From Pseudomonas fluorescens (GTDB lineage: Bacteria; Pseudomonadota; Gammaproteobacteria; Pseudomonadales; Pseudomonadaceae): a stretch of 64,000 bases of DNA. The stretch is from assembly GCF_902498065.1 (NCBI RefSeq), contig NZ_CABVIR010000001.1:1674001-1738000 (forward strand). Direction: 5' to 3'. The notes beneath the pieces were generated by a model. That model made no database searches and was not told the origin of the DNA. It worked only from the letters and a program-made list of their open reading frames with translations. Made by a program: the position numbers and the translations under genes. How positions within the stretch are numbered: position 1 is the first letter of the stretch; the number at the start of each line of letters is the position of its first letter. Shown in pieces: positions 47,338 to 55,897 of the stretch.

Positions 47338-47742
47338 ATGACGCAGCGCGATGTTGTTTTCCCACCCCAACGCCAGGCGCTTTATGAGCGCAATCGGTAC
47401 TCGCCGGCTATTCGCTCCAACGGCTTTTTGTTCGTCTCGGGGCAAGTCGGCAGCACTGAGGATGGATCGCCCGAACCTGATTTGGAGAAACAGGTGCGAC
47501 TGGCCTTCTCCAATCTGAACGCAATCCTCGCAGCGGCCGACTGCACGTTCGACGACGTGATTGATGTCACCGTGTTCATCGTCGACCCCGAATCGACTTT
47601 CGAAACTATCTGGAAGATCGTGCCGGAATTCTGGGGTAACGCGCCGCACCCCACGCTGACCGGGGTCGGCGTAACGTGGCTGTACGGTTTCCAGTTCGAG
47701 ATCAAGGTGATCGCCAGACTTCCAGACACCGCCGAGGGATGA
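47338..47742 (+). CDS. RidA family protein (enamine/imine deaminase type)
   Basis: This 134-residue protein has the RidA/YjgF fold pattern: NRYSPAIRSNGFLFVSGQVG, LAFSNLNAILAAADCTFDDV and VIDVTVFIVDP. RidA proteins deaminate reactive enamines/imines. GGAGG lies before the ATG. It may be controlled by the divergent LysR gene. Confidence 0.88.
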   Translation: MTQRDVVFPPQRQALYERNRYSPAIRSNGFLFVSGQVGSTEDGSPEPDLEKQVRLAFSNLNAILAAADCTFDDVIDVTVFIVDPESTFETIWKIVPEFWGNAPHPTLTGVGVTWLYGFQFEIKVIARLPDTAEG

Positions 47743-47828
47743 AATGAAATCTGCGCAGGGATGAATGCGTTTTCCGTTCGGCGTTAGAATCGGAATGTTC
47801 CGCTCACATTTTCGAGGATGACCCAGGC

Positions 47829-48323
47829 ATGTCCACGTCCGCTACTTCCCTGCAAGACACCGCGGCGCCGGAAGGCGTTTGTTATGGCTGCGGCAGCCGC
47901 AACCCGCACGGGCTGCACGTCAAGAGCTTCTGGCATGAAGACGGCGTGCACGTCATCGCCGAGCACGTGCCCGACGCCAGGTATTGCGGCTGGCCGGACC
48001 TGGTGTACGGCGGCTTGATCGCGATGCTGGTTGATTGCCATTCCAACTGGACCGTGATGGCGTATCACTACCGGATGGAAAACCGCGAACCCGCCAGCCT
48101 TCCACGCATCAATTGCGTCACGGGCAACCTCGGCATCAAGTTCATCAAACCGACGCCAATGGGCGTTCCGCTGACCTTGCGGGCGAAAGTCGAAGGTGAT
48201 GTCGGGCGCAAAACCCGGGTTATCTGCGAGATCTACGCCGGGGACGTGCTCACGGCGGTGGGCGACTCCATTTTTGTTCGCGTCGACACCGATCAATTGG
48301 CCGCCGTCGCGCACAATCGATAG
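47829..48323 (+). CDS. PaaI-type thioesterase family protein
   Basis: This 164-residue protein has a hotdog-fold pattern with YGGLIAMLVDCHSNWTVMA and FIKPTPMGVPLTLRAKVEG, as in PaaI-type thioesterases. It also has an N-terminal CYGCGSRNPHGLHVKSFW segment seen in several relatives. It likely hydrolyses acyl-CoA; substrate unknown. Confidence 0.8.
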   Translation: MSTSATSLQDTAAPEGVCYGCGSRNPHGLHVKSFWHEDGVHVIAEHVPDARYCGWPDLVYGGLIAMLVDCHSNWTVMAYHYRMENREPASLPRINCVTGNLGIKFIKPTPMGVPLTLRAKVEGDVGRKTRVICEIYAGDVLTAVGDSIFVRVDTDQLAAVAHNR

Positions 48324-48344
48324 GTCGCCCCTACCCGGCCTTGA

Positions 48345-48722
48345 GGCCAACCGGCGTGGCTGGGACTGAACATGTTGCTGCGCCCGCGCCGCTCACTGTC
48401 GCCCTTCGAAACGGACGCTAAACCAACGGCCAACTGGTTTCTGAAGGGCATGACGGGGAATGTGCTCAACCCGAAAATCGGGGTTTTTTACGTCTCTTTT
48501 CTCCCGCAGTTCATTCCCCAGGGCCACTCATTGATTGCCTGGACATTTGGCCTGGTCAGCATTCACGTGGTGATCGGTTTGATCTGGTCGTTAACGTTGA
48601 TTCGCGCGACACAGCCACTCGCCGCGGTACTGCGACGGGAAAAAGTCATCACGTGGATGGACCGCACGACGGGCATGATCTTTGTCCTGTTTGCGGCGCG
48701 GTTGGCGTTTGCTAACCGGTGA
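48345..48722 (+). pseudogene. LysE/RhtB exporter, 5'-truncated remnant
   Basis: The frame from after the TGA at 48342-48344 encodes AWLGLNMLLRPRRS, then NVLNPKIGVFYVSFLPQFIP and later membrane segments. This matches only the C-terminal half of LysE/RhtB family exporters; the N-terminal half is missing. An ATG at 48372 could give a 116-residue protein, but it would lack the first membrane segments. Confidence 0.75.
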
Positions 48723-48841
48723 TGGATTTGTCTGCTGTTGCTTATCCATAGGACTTCAGGCGCTCTAGAGATAGCCCGAATTGCGAGGGGGCCTCGAGAA
48801 ATAGCCGCTCGGCGAGTTTTCGCTCAAACCCGGGAACCTGC

Positions 48842-49537
48842 TCAAGCGAGCAACTCGGTGATCCACCGCGCCTGCCGGGCGATGTCTTGCACCTTTTCCT
48901 CAGGTACAGCCTGCCGCGCGCGGGCGAACTGGGTGAGGGTCTGCTGTTTGTGGCGCAGGATGCGCTGCCACTTGACCAGGAACGCCGGGCTGCGTGCCTG
49001 CATCTGTAGCGGGCCGAAGTACAGTTCCTCGGCCGTGTACGTCACCGGCCCGACGCGCTCGGCGACGATGATTTCGTAGTAGAAACGGTTTTCGTGCAGC
49101 ACTTCCTCGCAGAGGATGCGGTAGCCATTTTCCATCAGCCATTGGCGCAGTGGCTGCTCGCCGCCGTTGGGCTGCAGGACCAGGCGCTCGTGGCCACTCA
49201 GGTGCGCCTTGCCGCTGTCGAGGATGTCGCGGATCGTCTCGCCACCCATGCCGCAGATGCTGATCGCGGTGATCCCGTCGCCCGGCTCGATCGCCGCCAG
49301 GCCATCGGCCAGGCGCACGGTGATCCGCTGGCCCAGCCCGTTTTCGCGCACGGTGCGTTCGGCCGAGTGGAACGGCGTCAATGCCACCTCGCCCGCCACC
49401 GCCGACGCGATGGCGCCACGGCGCATCAATGCCACCGGCAAGTAGGCGTGATCCGAGCCAATATCGGCCAGGCGCGCACCGGCTGGCATATGCGCGGCCA
49501 CGCGCTCCAGGCGCATGGACAATGTCTGTTCGTTCAA
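48842..49537 (-). CDS. tRNA (adenine-N1)-methyltransferase TrmK-like
   Basis: I chose the TTG at 49537 because AAGGAA lies 6-7 bases upstream; an in-frame start at 49579 would add 14 residues. The SAM-binding motif ADIGSDHAYLPVALMRRG and the SICGMGGETIRDIL and LVLQPNGGEQPLRQWL motifs match TrmK (DUF633), which makes m1A22 in tRNA. Confidence 0.85.
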   Translation of the reverse strand: MNEQTLSMRLERVAAHMPAGARLADIGSDHAYLPVALMRRGAIASAVAGEVALTPFHSAERTVRENGLGQRITVRLADGLAAIEPGDGITAISICGMGGETIRDILDSGKAHLSGHERLVLQPNGGEQPLRQWLMENGYRILCEEVLHENRFYYEIIVAERVGPVTYTAEELYFGPLQMQARSPAFLVKWQRILRHKQQTLTQFARARQAVPEEKVQDIARQARWITELLA

Positions 49538-49698
49538 CTGCAGTTCCTTTTCACCACGAAGGTCCGGCCCCTGTGGCATGAGTGCGGGCCGCCATGATGC
49601 GTGGTGAGGGAGGCAGGGTAAAGGGCCGGCGCGGGTTGTGTGACTGGCTTGCCTGTCGTCGTGCCTTCGGCAAGACAGGCTCGAACAGTTGAATCGCC

Positions 49699-50157
49699 TT
49701 AGTCCCTGTCTTTTGTCGTACGAATGAGATTGCCCCGTAACTTCACGATGGCCTGCTGCAGTTGCACGAACTCGTCGGCATCGAGACCGGTTTGCGGAAA
49801 GCCGTCTTCCGAGAGACCTTCACGCAGTTTTCGCCCCTCTTTAGTGAGACTGATCCGCACTTGGCGTTCGTCTTCCGGGTCGCGCTGGCGCAGCACATAA
49901 CCCATGGCTTCCAACTTCTTCAGGATCGGCGTGAGGGTGTTGGACTCGAGGAACAGTTTTTCGCCGAGGCTGCCAACGGTCTGGTTGTCTTCCTCCCACA
50001 GCACCACGAGGGTGATGTATTGCGTATAGGTGAGTCCGAGCCGCTCGAGCATGGGCTTGTAAGCCTTGCCGAAGGCGAGGTTAGAGGAATAGACCGCAAA
50101 ACACAGGAAGTCTGAAAGCTTCAGGTCGAGGGCGGATGTCTTTTCAGTGGGTTTCAT
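49699..50157 (-). CDS. ohrR: OhrR, organic hydroperoxide repressor (MarR family)
   Basis: The ATG at 50157, with GGAG 8-11 bases upstream, gives 152 residues. The reactive Cys19 lies in DFLCFAVYSSNLAFGKAYKP, the OhrR peroxide sensor position. The winged helix follows. It would repress ohr until oxidised by organic peroxides. A palindrome lies about 50 bases upstream. Confidence 0.93.
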   Translation of the reverse strand: MKPTEKTSALDLKLSDFLCFAVYSSNLAFGKAYKPMLERLGLTYTQYITLVVLWEEDNQTVGSLGEKLFLESNTLTPILKKLEAMGYVLRQRDPEDERQVRISLTKEGRKLREGLSEDGFPQTGLDADEFVQLQQAIVKLRGNLIRTTKDRD

Positions 50158-50200
50158 GAGCATGCTCCGGGCCAAAGACAATGGATCGCAAGGCGAAACT

Positions 50201-50221
50201 ATACATCGCATGCGATGGTAT
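50201..50221. promoter_or_regulatory. Candidate OhrR operator upstream of ohrR
   Basis: CATCGCATGCGATG at 50204-50217 is a perfect 14-base palindrome within ATACATCGCATGCGATGGTAT, located about 50 bases before the ohrR start. Position and symmetry suggest OhrR autoregulation. Confidence 0.55.
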
Positions 50222-50434
50222 CGGAAGTGCTCGTTAATGTGATGATCGATTTCCACGGGCAGCAGGCGACCGGCTCACCAGAGATGCGCCCTGATGAGCC
50301 GTGCGCCGGCAGCGGCGAGCCTGATCCTTGAACATCAAGAATCAGGCCTTCATGCCTATGAGCTAGTCACTTACCTCCGCGACTTGAACACGATCCGCAC
50401 TACAAACCTGGATCGGCAGGTTTTTCACATGGAC

Positions 50435-50887
50435 TCACGACGTCTGAACATTCAAGTAAACGTCAATGTTGCCGCGCGTGGCCTTCGAGTAGGGGCAGAT
50501 TTGATCCGCCGCATGCGCGATTTCGCACGCGACCTCATGAGGCAGGCCTGGCAGGTTTATGTTGAACCCGGCCTGCAGGAAGTAAGCATTCCCGGTTTGC
50601 CCCAGATCGATCTCGATGTCGACGGACACGTCGGCTGGAATAGTCACCTTCAACGCTTTGGCCGCCAGGCCAAGCGCTGCGATGTAGCAGGCCGACCATG
50701 CGCCGGCAAACAACTGCTCGGCCGTCGGGTGCGGCTGGGTGGCGGCGAATACATGGGCCGGTTTGGCGCTTCCCGTCGTTGAGAGTTCGATGTCGAGGTT
50801 GCCGTTGTGCCCGCGCGACGTGTTACCGGAACTGCTCAGCGTGGTGTGCGTTTTGCCGGTAGCCAATACTTTTTCGATTTTGCTCAT
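50435..50887 (-). CDS. ohr: Organic hydroperoxide resistance protein Ohr
   Basis: The ATG at 50887, preceded by AAGGAA, gives 150 residues. The catalytic Cys67 (WSACYIAAL) and Cys131 (DQICPYSKATRGN) are the pair used by Ohr peroxidases. It reduces organic hydroperoxides. The gene is followed, 277 bases further, by ohrR on the same strand. Confidence 0.96.
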   Translation of the reverse strand: MSKIEKVLATGKTHTTLSSSGNTSRGHNGNLDIELSTTGSAKPAHVFAATQPHPTAEQLFAGAWSACYIAALGLAAKALKVTIPADVSVDIEIDLGQTGNAYFLQAGFNINLPGLPHEVACEIAHAADQICPYSKATRGNIDVYLNVQTS

Positions 50888-51184
50888 CGGTGATTCCTTG
50901 AGTTTTTTATTAAAGTCAAATAGCACTAAAGACACGTAACTATCTGACGCAACTCATTTTATAAGCACGATCAAATCACCGAGAATGCCGGAAAAACCGA
51001 TCACCTTCGGTTTTTCCGGCCCCCCGCTGCCCCTCTCTGGGATCAAGCACGTCACCACTCGTCGCCAAGTCGCAGCACACGCTTTGACATCGCTGGGTCT
51101 TTACTTGAATATATTTGCATCGCATACGACTTAATCGATAGCGATAAAAATCCACCGCAACTCTTGCCGTTTGGAGAATCCGCC
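50888..51184. other. Intergenic region between ohr and LysR gene
   Basis: This region holds a hairpin with 14-base arms (50987-51000 and 51007-51020), a TTGACA -35-like element at 51085-51090 pointing to the LysR gene, and an OhrR-like box at 51116-51136. No gene is evident. Confidence 0.5.
51116..51136. promoter_or_regulatory. OhrR-like box
   Basis: TTGCATCGCATACGACTTAAT shares the core CATCGCATnCGA with the palindrome upstream of ohrR at 50201-50221 (14 of 21 positions). It lies about 230 bases upstream of ohr and just downstream of a TTGACA element pointing to the LysR gene. Confidence 0.45.
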
Positions 51185-51268
51185 ATGAACGCCGCCAGCA
51201 GCCTCACAATCTCTATCCCTCATGCTTGCCATGGCCACAACGGCAACAACTGGATCACCGCTTCGTGA
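51185..51268 (+). CDS. Short upstream ORF (27 residues) overlapping the LysR start
   Basis: An ATG at 51185, 6 bases after TTGGAGAA, opens a 27-residue frame whose TGA overlaps the GTG start of the LysR gene (GTGA). The peptide has a His/Cys cluster (PHACHGHNGN). Possibly a leader peptide for translational coupling. Confidence 0.45.
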   Translation: MNAASSLTISIPHACHGHNGNNWITAS

Positions 51269-52182
51269 AGCTGACCCAGCTCCGAACGTTCTGTTCAGTG
51301 GTCGACATGGGCAGTTTTCGTTCGGCGGCACGAGCACTGGACGTGGCCCAAAGCACGTTGACCGAGTCGATTCAAAGCCTGGAAAGAGAACTGGGGACCA
51401 CCCTGTTGGTGCGCTCCAATCAAGGCATCAGTCTGACCCTGGCCGGCAAGGTTTTCCTGACCCGGGCACGCTCGATCATTCTGGATTGTGATCGAGCTGT
51501 TCAAGACGTCCGACAAAGCCAGGGGGCGCCAGAAGGTCAGATCGCATTGGGTATCACGGCGGAACCTTTGGCTGCGTGCCTGATGCCGGTCTTCAACAGT
51601 TTTACCCGCCGATTTCCAAACGTGCGGCTACACGTCGCCAGTGGGCAGACGAAGAGGCTGATTGAAATGATCCGCGCGGGCCGGCTCGACTTTGTGATGT
51701 GTCCACTGAGCACTGATGTCTGCGATATCGACTTGCAGATTGAGCGGCTTTACCGCTCGCAAGCCAGCGTCATCGCGCGCAAGGGCCATCCCCTGGCGGA
51801 TGCTCGCTCAGTGCGCGACCTCGCCGATTGCCAGTGGATCAGCGTCCGGCCGGCGGGGATGGCGGGTAGCGCGGAGAACCAGCTGACCGATCTGTTCAGA
51901 GACCAGGGCTTGCCGCCTCCGAAGATCGTGATCACGACCGAGTCGCTGCTGGAAATCCTGCACATTATCGCCGAGACGGATTACCTGACCATGGAGCCCG
52001 GCGTGCTTGCCGGCATGAAGCTGTTTTCGGCGTCGCTTACCAGCATTGCAATCCGCGAGCCATTGGAGTCGTGCGAGGTGTGCTTGATCAGTCGTCGAGT
52101 TTCCCCCTTCACTCCGGTCACCCAAGAACTGACCAGCATGCTGATCTCGTACTCGCGCTTGCGTCACCGGGCCAAGGGGTAA
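51265..52182 (+). CDS. LysR-family transcriptional regulator
   Basis: The GTG at 51265 starts a 305-residue LysR protein with the normal N-terminal spacing (LTQLRTFCSVVDMGSFRSAA) and is overlapped by the stop of a short upstream ORF. The helix-turn-helix and the effector domain are complete. Target genes are unknown; it may regulate the downstream transporter or the ohr region. Confidence 0.88.
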   Translation: MKLTQLRTFCSVVDMGSFRSAARALDVAQSTLTESIQSLERELGTTLLVRSNQGISLTLAGKVFLTRARSIILDCDRAVQDVRQSQGAPEGQIALGITAEPLAACLMPVFNSFTRRFPNVRLHVASGQTKRLIEMIRAGRLDFVMCPLSTDVCDIDLQIERLYRSQASVIARKGHPLADARSVRDLADCQWISVRPAGMAGSAENQLTDLFRDQGLPPPKIVITTESLLEILHIIAETDYLTMEPGVLAGMKLFSASLTSIAIREPLESCEVCLISRRVSPFTPVTQELTSMLISYSRLRHRAKG

Positions 52183-52297
52183 GGTTCGACTGGGCATTCA
52201 ACCGGTTCCGCCCGCTAAAACCGAAGTTCGGTGGCCGGTGAAACCGAACCGGTGACGGCTTCGCTCGCCGCCCACCGGTTCAACTCCAGCCTGCCGA

Positions 52298-53695
52298 TTA
52301 CAGATCGGTGATTTCCTTGTGGCGCGGTACCAACAGTTTCATCACGCTCCACGCCACCAGGTAGGCCACCGCACAGATGGCGAACATGATCATGTAGCCG
52401 GTGTGAATATCGTTGATCGATTTGTAGTAGTCGAAAACCCAACCGCCAATCTTCGTCATCACGACCCCGCCCATGCCGCCGGCCAAACCGCCAATGCCGA
52501 CCACCGATGCGATGGATTTTTGCGGGAACATGTCAGACACCGTGGTGAAGATGTTGCACGACCACGCCTGATGCGCCGACGCTCCGATACCGATCAATAT
52601 CACCGGCACCCAGAAACTGATGTAACCCAATGGCTGCGCCAGTAGTACCAGCAGCGGGAAGAACGCGATGACCAGCATGGCTTTCATCCGACCGTCATAC
52701 GGCGCATCGCCACGTGCCATGAAATAGCTCGGGAACCAGCCGCCGCCGATGCTGCCGACCATGGTCATGCTGTACAACACGGCCAACGGCAACACGATGG
52801 CCGCGCCCTTCATGCCGTACTGCGCCGACAGGTAGGTCGGCAGCCAGAACAGGAAGAACCACCACACGCCGTCGGTCATGAATTTACCGAAGGCGAACGC
52901 CCAGGTCTGGCGGTAGGTCAGCAATTTGAACCACGATACTTTTTTCTCGGCAACGCCCGGTGCCGGGGTGGCGATCACTTGCGCATCGCTGCGGATGAAG
53001 GCCAGTTCCTCTGCCGAGAGGCGTTTTTGATTTTCAGGTTTTTCGTAGAGCGCAATCCACACGGCCACCCAGACGAAGCCCAGCATGCCGATCACGATGA
53101 ACGCCGCTTCCCAACCCCACAGGCTGGCAATCAGCGGTACGCAAATCGGCGCCAGGATCGCGCCCACGTTGGCGCCGGAGTTGAAGATACCGGTGGCGAA
53201 GGAGCGTTCCTTCTTCGGGAAGTATTCGGCAGTGGCCTTGATCGCAATCGGGAAGTTACCCGCCTCGCCTATCGCCAGCACGGCGCGGGACAGCATGAAG
53301 CCTGCGATCGAGACCGGGATGACGGCAAGACCGAACGCGCTGCTCACCGCCGCGATGCCCTCGCCCATAGGCACTGAAAAGGCATGCATCATGGCGCCGG
53401 TCGACCAGATACTGATCGCGATGATGTAGGCCTTTTTGGTGCCGATCTTGTCGACGAAACGGCCGGCAAACAGCATGGAAATCGCATACACAAACTGGAA
53501 TACGGAAGCGATGTTGGCGTAGTCGCTGTTACTCCAGCCAAATTGCGTCGACAAATCCGGCGCCAACAGACTGAGCACCTGGCGGTCGAGGTAATTGACG
53601 GTCGTGGCGAAGAACAACAACGCACAGATCGTCCAGCGATATTTGCCGACGGCCTGGCCGACACGTTGCGCATTGATGGGCTCGTTCAGATTCAT
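52298..53695 (-). CDS. MFS transporter, ExuT-like (ACS family hexuronate transporter)
   Basis: This 465-residue protein has about 12 membrane segments and the ACS family layout (VNYLDRQVLSLLAPDLS; GEAGNFPIAIKATAEYFPKK). The closest resemblance is to hexuronate transporters such as ExuT, which import glucuronate or galacturonate. Possible operator palindromes lie 250-450 bases upstream. Confidence 0.85.
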   Translation of the reverse strand: MNLNEPINAQRVGQAVGKYRWTICALLFFATTVNYLDRQVLSLLAPDLSTQFGWSNSDYANIASVFQFVYAISMLFAGRFVDKIGTKKAYIIAISIWSTGAMMHAFSVPMGEGIAAVSSAFGLAVIPVSIAGFMLSRAVLAIGEAGNFPIAIKATAEYFPKKERSFATGIFNSGANVGAILAPICVPLIASLWGWEAAFIVIGMLGFVWVAVWIALYEKPENQKRLSAEELAFIRSDAQVIATPAPGVAEKKVSWFKLLTYRQTWAFAFGKFMTDGVWWFFLFWLPTYLSAQYGMKGAAIVLPLAVLYSMTMVGSIGGGWFPSYFMARGDAPYDGRMKAMLVIAFFPLLVLLAQPLGYISFWVPVILIGIGASAHQAWSCNIFTTVSDMFPQKSIASVVGIGGLAGGMGGVVMTKIGGWVFDYYKSINDIHTGYMIMFAICAVAYLVAWSVMKLLVPRHKEITDL

Positions 53696-53948
53696 GGCAT
53701 CACTTTATTATTGGATTGTGGTGATGATCTCTCGGTTTCAAGCGAGATCAATTCTTACGCACAGCACACGGTTCTGTGGCTCGCGTCAGACGAGTAGCAA
53801 GGGCAATCGGGAGGTTGGCGATGCGGCTACCGACATCGGGGATGACGGAGCGCAGGTACAGTCAGGGCCACAAGAAGCGGCATGCGGAGAAGCGAGAATG
53901 CGAATGGAGTTCATGATGGGACCCGATTTTTGTTTTTAGAGGCGTAAC

Positions 53949-53965
53949 ATCGTATGTCATCGTAC
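53949..53965. promoter_or_regulatory. Operator-like ATCGTAY repeat
   Basis: ATCGTATGTCATCGTAC contains two direct ATCGTAY elements 10 bases apart. It lies about 255 bases upstream of the transporter start. Candidate site only. Confidence 0.3.
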
Positions 53966-54135
53966 AACTGCGCCTTTTATATCGAGTCCCCTACCCGGCT
54001 GTCAATCTGGAAAATTGCCGTTCGTCTCATAAAACAACACGCCTGAAATGTGGACTGCGCCAAACGGCAACGGCTTCGCCGCCCTTGAAGAGGCGAGCCT
54101 GTCGGATGTAGCGGTGGGCATTTGAAAATAAGATA

Positions 54136-54145
54136 GTCGTACGAC
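54136..54145. promoter_or_regulatory. GTCGTACGAC palindrome
   Basis: A perfect 10-base palindrome sharing the TCGTAC core with the site at 53949-53965. Possibly a GntR-type operator; candidate only. Confidence 0.3.
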
Positions 54146-54171
54146 AACGCATGTCGTTACGGTTTAGCCTT

Positions 54172-54212
54172 CTGTAGGTGCGTTATCGGCCATCGCGAGC
54201 TCGCGCCTACAG
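54172..54212. repeat. REP-like inverted repeat
   Basis: CTGTAGGTGCG and CGCGCCTACAG (54172-54182 and 54202-54212) form an imperfect inverted repeat like copies B and C. It lies just past the GlxA-type gene. Confidence 0.6.
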
Positions 54213-54222
54213 TTGCCGGGAC

Positions 54223-55206
54223 TCATTTGACCAGGCGCTTTTCCTTGGACGGTCTGTACCCGAAATACGAGCTGTAGCACTTGCTGAAATGACTCGGTGA
54301 CACAAAACCACACGCCACCAGCACATCCACCTGGGACAGCTCCGTGTGCTGCAGCAGCCGGCGCGCTTCGGTAATCCGCAATTCCATGTAATAGCGCTGA
54401 GGCGTGGTGCCAAGCTGCTCCTTGAACAGGCGTTCGAGTTGGCGGCGAGAACGACCCGCGTAGACCGCCAACTGCTCCAGTTCCAGAGGCTCTTCGAGGT
54501 TGGCGTCCATCAGCTTCACCACCTCGCGCAAGGGTGCGCTCACACAGACATTTTCCGTCGGTTTGATCCGCCGGTAGCGCGACTCTTCGAACGCGAGGAT
54601 GTCCTCGATCCCTTCGACAAGCGCCTTGTCGTGCAAGCTCTTGATCCAGTCCAGCGCCATGTGGAACGCGCCCGAAGGACTGGACGCCGTGAGCCGGTCT
54701 CGATCAATGACAAAAGGCTCACTGGTGACATGCGTCGCTTTCGCCACTTCCGCGAGTGCGGGGCGATGTTCGGGGTGAATCGCGCAACGATAGCCGTCGA
54801 GCAAGCCCGCACTCCCGAGGAACCAGGCACCATTCCACAAACCGGCCAGGCTCACGCCATGATCCGAGGCGGCTCTGAGCAAGCTGATCAGCTCATCCGT
54901 CACCTTCAGTTCAGTCCTGTAGCCACCGCAGATGACCAACAGATCGAGGTCATGAACCACGGAACAATCGATACGCGCATCCGGCCGGATGACCAGCCCC
55001 AGATCGCTGACGACTTCCCCATCGTCCAAGCCGAACGTGCGGGACGAAAACAGTTTGGGTCGTAGCAGATTCGCGGTAACGATCGTATCCAGTGCCTGGG
55101 TAAAAGCAGGCAGCGAGAAATGTTCGAGCAGCAAAAAGCCTGTCCGTGTCATTTGAACAGGCTCGTTGGGGTTGTCGTTCAGATAGCGAAGATTCTTCCC
55201 CTTCAT
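54223..55206 (-). CDS. GlxA-type AraC transcriptional regulator
   Basis: This is a second DJ-1/AraC fusion: the N-terminal amidotransferase-like domain (VSLAGLWNGAWFLGSAGLLDG) and two C-terminal helix-turn-helix motifs (LAVYAGRSRRQLERLFKEQL, VACGFVSPSHFSKCYSSYFG). Start choice is uncertain (55206, 55152 or the GTG at 55248); none has an ideal ribosome site. Confidence 0.85.
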   Translation of the reverse strand: MKGKNLRYLNDNPNEPVQMTRTGFLLLEHFSLPAFTQALDTIVTANLLRPKLFSSRTFGLDDGEVVSDLGLVIRPDARIDCSVVHDLDLLVICGGYRTELKVTDELISLLRAASDHGVSLAGLWNGAWFLGSAGLLDGYRCAIHPEHRPALAEVAKATHVTSEPFVIDRDRLTASSPSGAFHMALDWIKSLHDKALVEGIEDILAFEESRYRRIKPTENVCVSAPLREVVKLMDANLEEPLELEQLAVYAGRSRRQLERLFKEQLGTTPQRYYMELRITEARRLLQHTELSQVDVLVACGFVSPSHFSKCYSSYFGYRPSKEKRLVK

Positions 55207-55471
55207 GCCTCCGCTGAATTGGCGTCGTTCGATCAAGGTGTGTGGCACTCGGTTGCGTTAACGGACAGGGCGTCTGGTCCCTCAGGATATCGCAAAACGG
55301 TCCACGCTCCTCCATCTGGTTCCTCTGCAGACAGCGCCATGATCCACACCTTGCTCGCGGCTTCCCTGTCGCAGATCAAAAACGAATTGAACCCTGTGCG
55401 TCATCATGTTTTCGAAAGGTTATCAGTGCTGCCCCATGATCCGGAAAGGCGCCATTGCAGAGGGAACCCAG

Positions 55472-55897
55472 ATGAACAGTAGAGTTCTGCTTCTGATCGC
55501 CAGCCTCGGCCCAACCCTGGTTTTCGCTGAAGGCTGCGACGTGCTGACCCGCTCCCAAAGTCCTTCCGTGCCCGTGATCGAATCCCATAGCTGCTATGAG
55601 TACGAAGGCATGCCGGTAAATTCCATCGATTGGTCATGCAGCAATGAAAGCAAGGAGATGACGACCAGCACCAAGAAAAAGGTCGAACAGTGCGACGATC
55701 ATTATCAGGCCACTTGCATCGCAACCTTGACTCAGGAGTCGCTGGCCAATCCTCATTCCACCAGTAAGGACAAGAACGCCAAGTCGCTTAACATTCCCGA
55801 CAATGCCCAAGTGACCACGTATTACTACGACGCCGAACACTTGAACCAGGTGAAGATCGATTGCGAGTCAGGCGGTGGGCACTGGAAAGCGAAGTGA
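55472..55897 (+). CDS. Small exported Cys-containing protein
   Basis: The ATG at 55472, after AGAGGGAA, gives 141 residues with a Sec signal peptide (LLLIASLGPTLVFAEGCDVL). The mature protein has six Cys, possibly forming disulfides, and a YYYDAEHLNQVKIDCESGG C-terminus. Family not recognised. Confidence 0.75.
   Translation: MNSRVLLLIASLGPTLVFAEGCDVLTRSQSPSVPVIESHSCYEYEGMPVNSIDWSCSNESKEMTTSTKKKVEQCDDHYQATCIATLTQESLANPHSTSKDKNAKSLNIPDNAQVTTYYYDAEHLNQVKIDCESGGGHWKAK

Larger units (their letters stand above)
53696..54222. other. Intergenic region of about 530 bases
   Basis: No coding frame is convincing. It contains operator-like sequences (53949-53965 and 54136-54145) and a REP-like inverted repeat (54172-54212). 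Confidence 0.5.

Noticed and set aside
49649..49682. A terminator for ohrR
   Set aside because: A hairpin is present (GCCTGTC/GACAGGC) but no T run follows; it is equally likely a REP fragment, so it was not listed as a terminator.
55242..55257. A sigma-54-like promoter (TGGCAC ... TTGC)
   Set aside because: The spacing between the GG and GC elements is one base too short for a working -24/-12 promoter.
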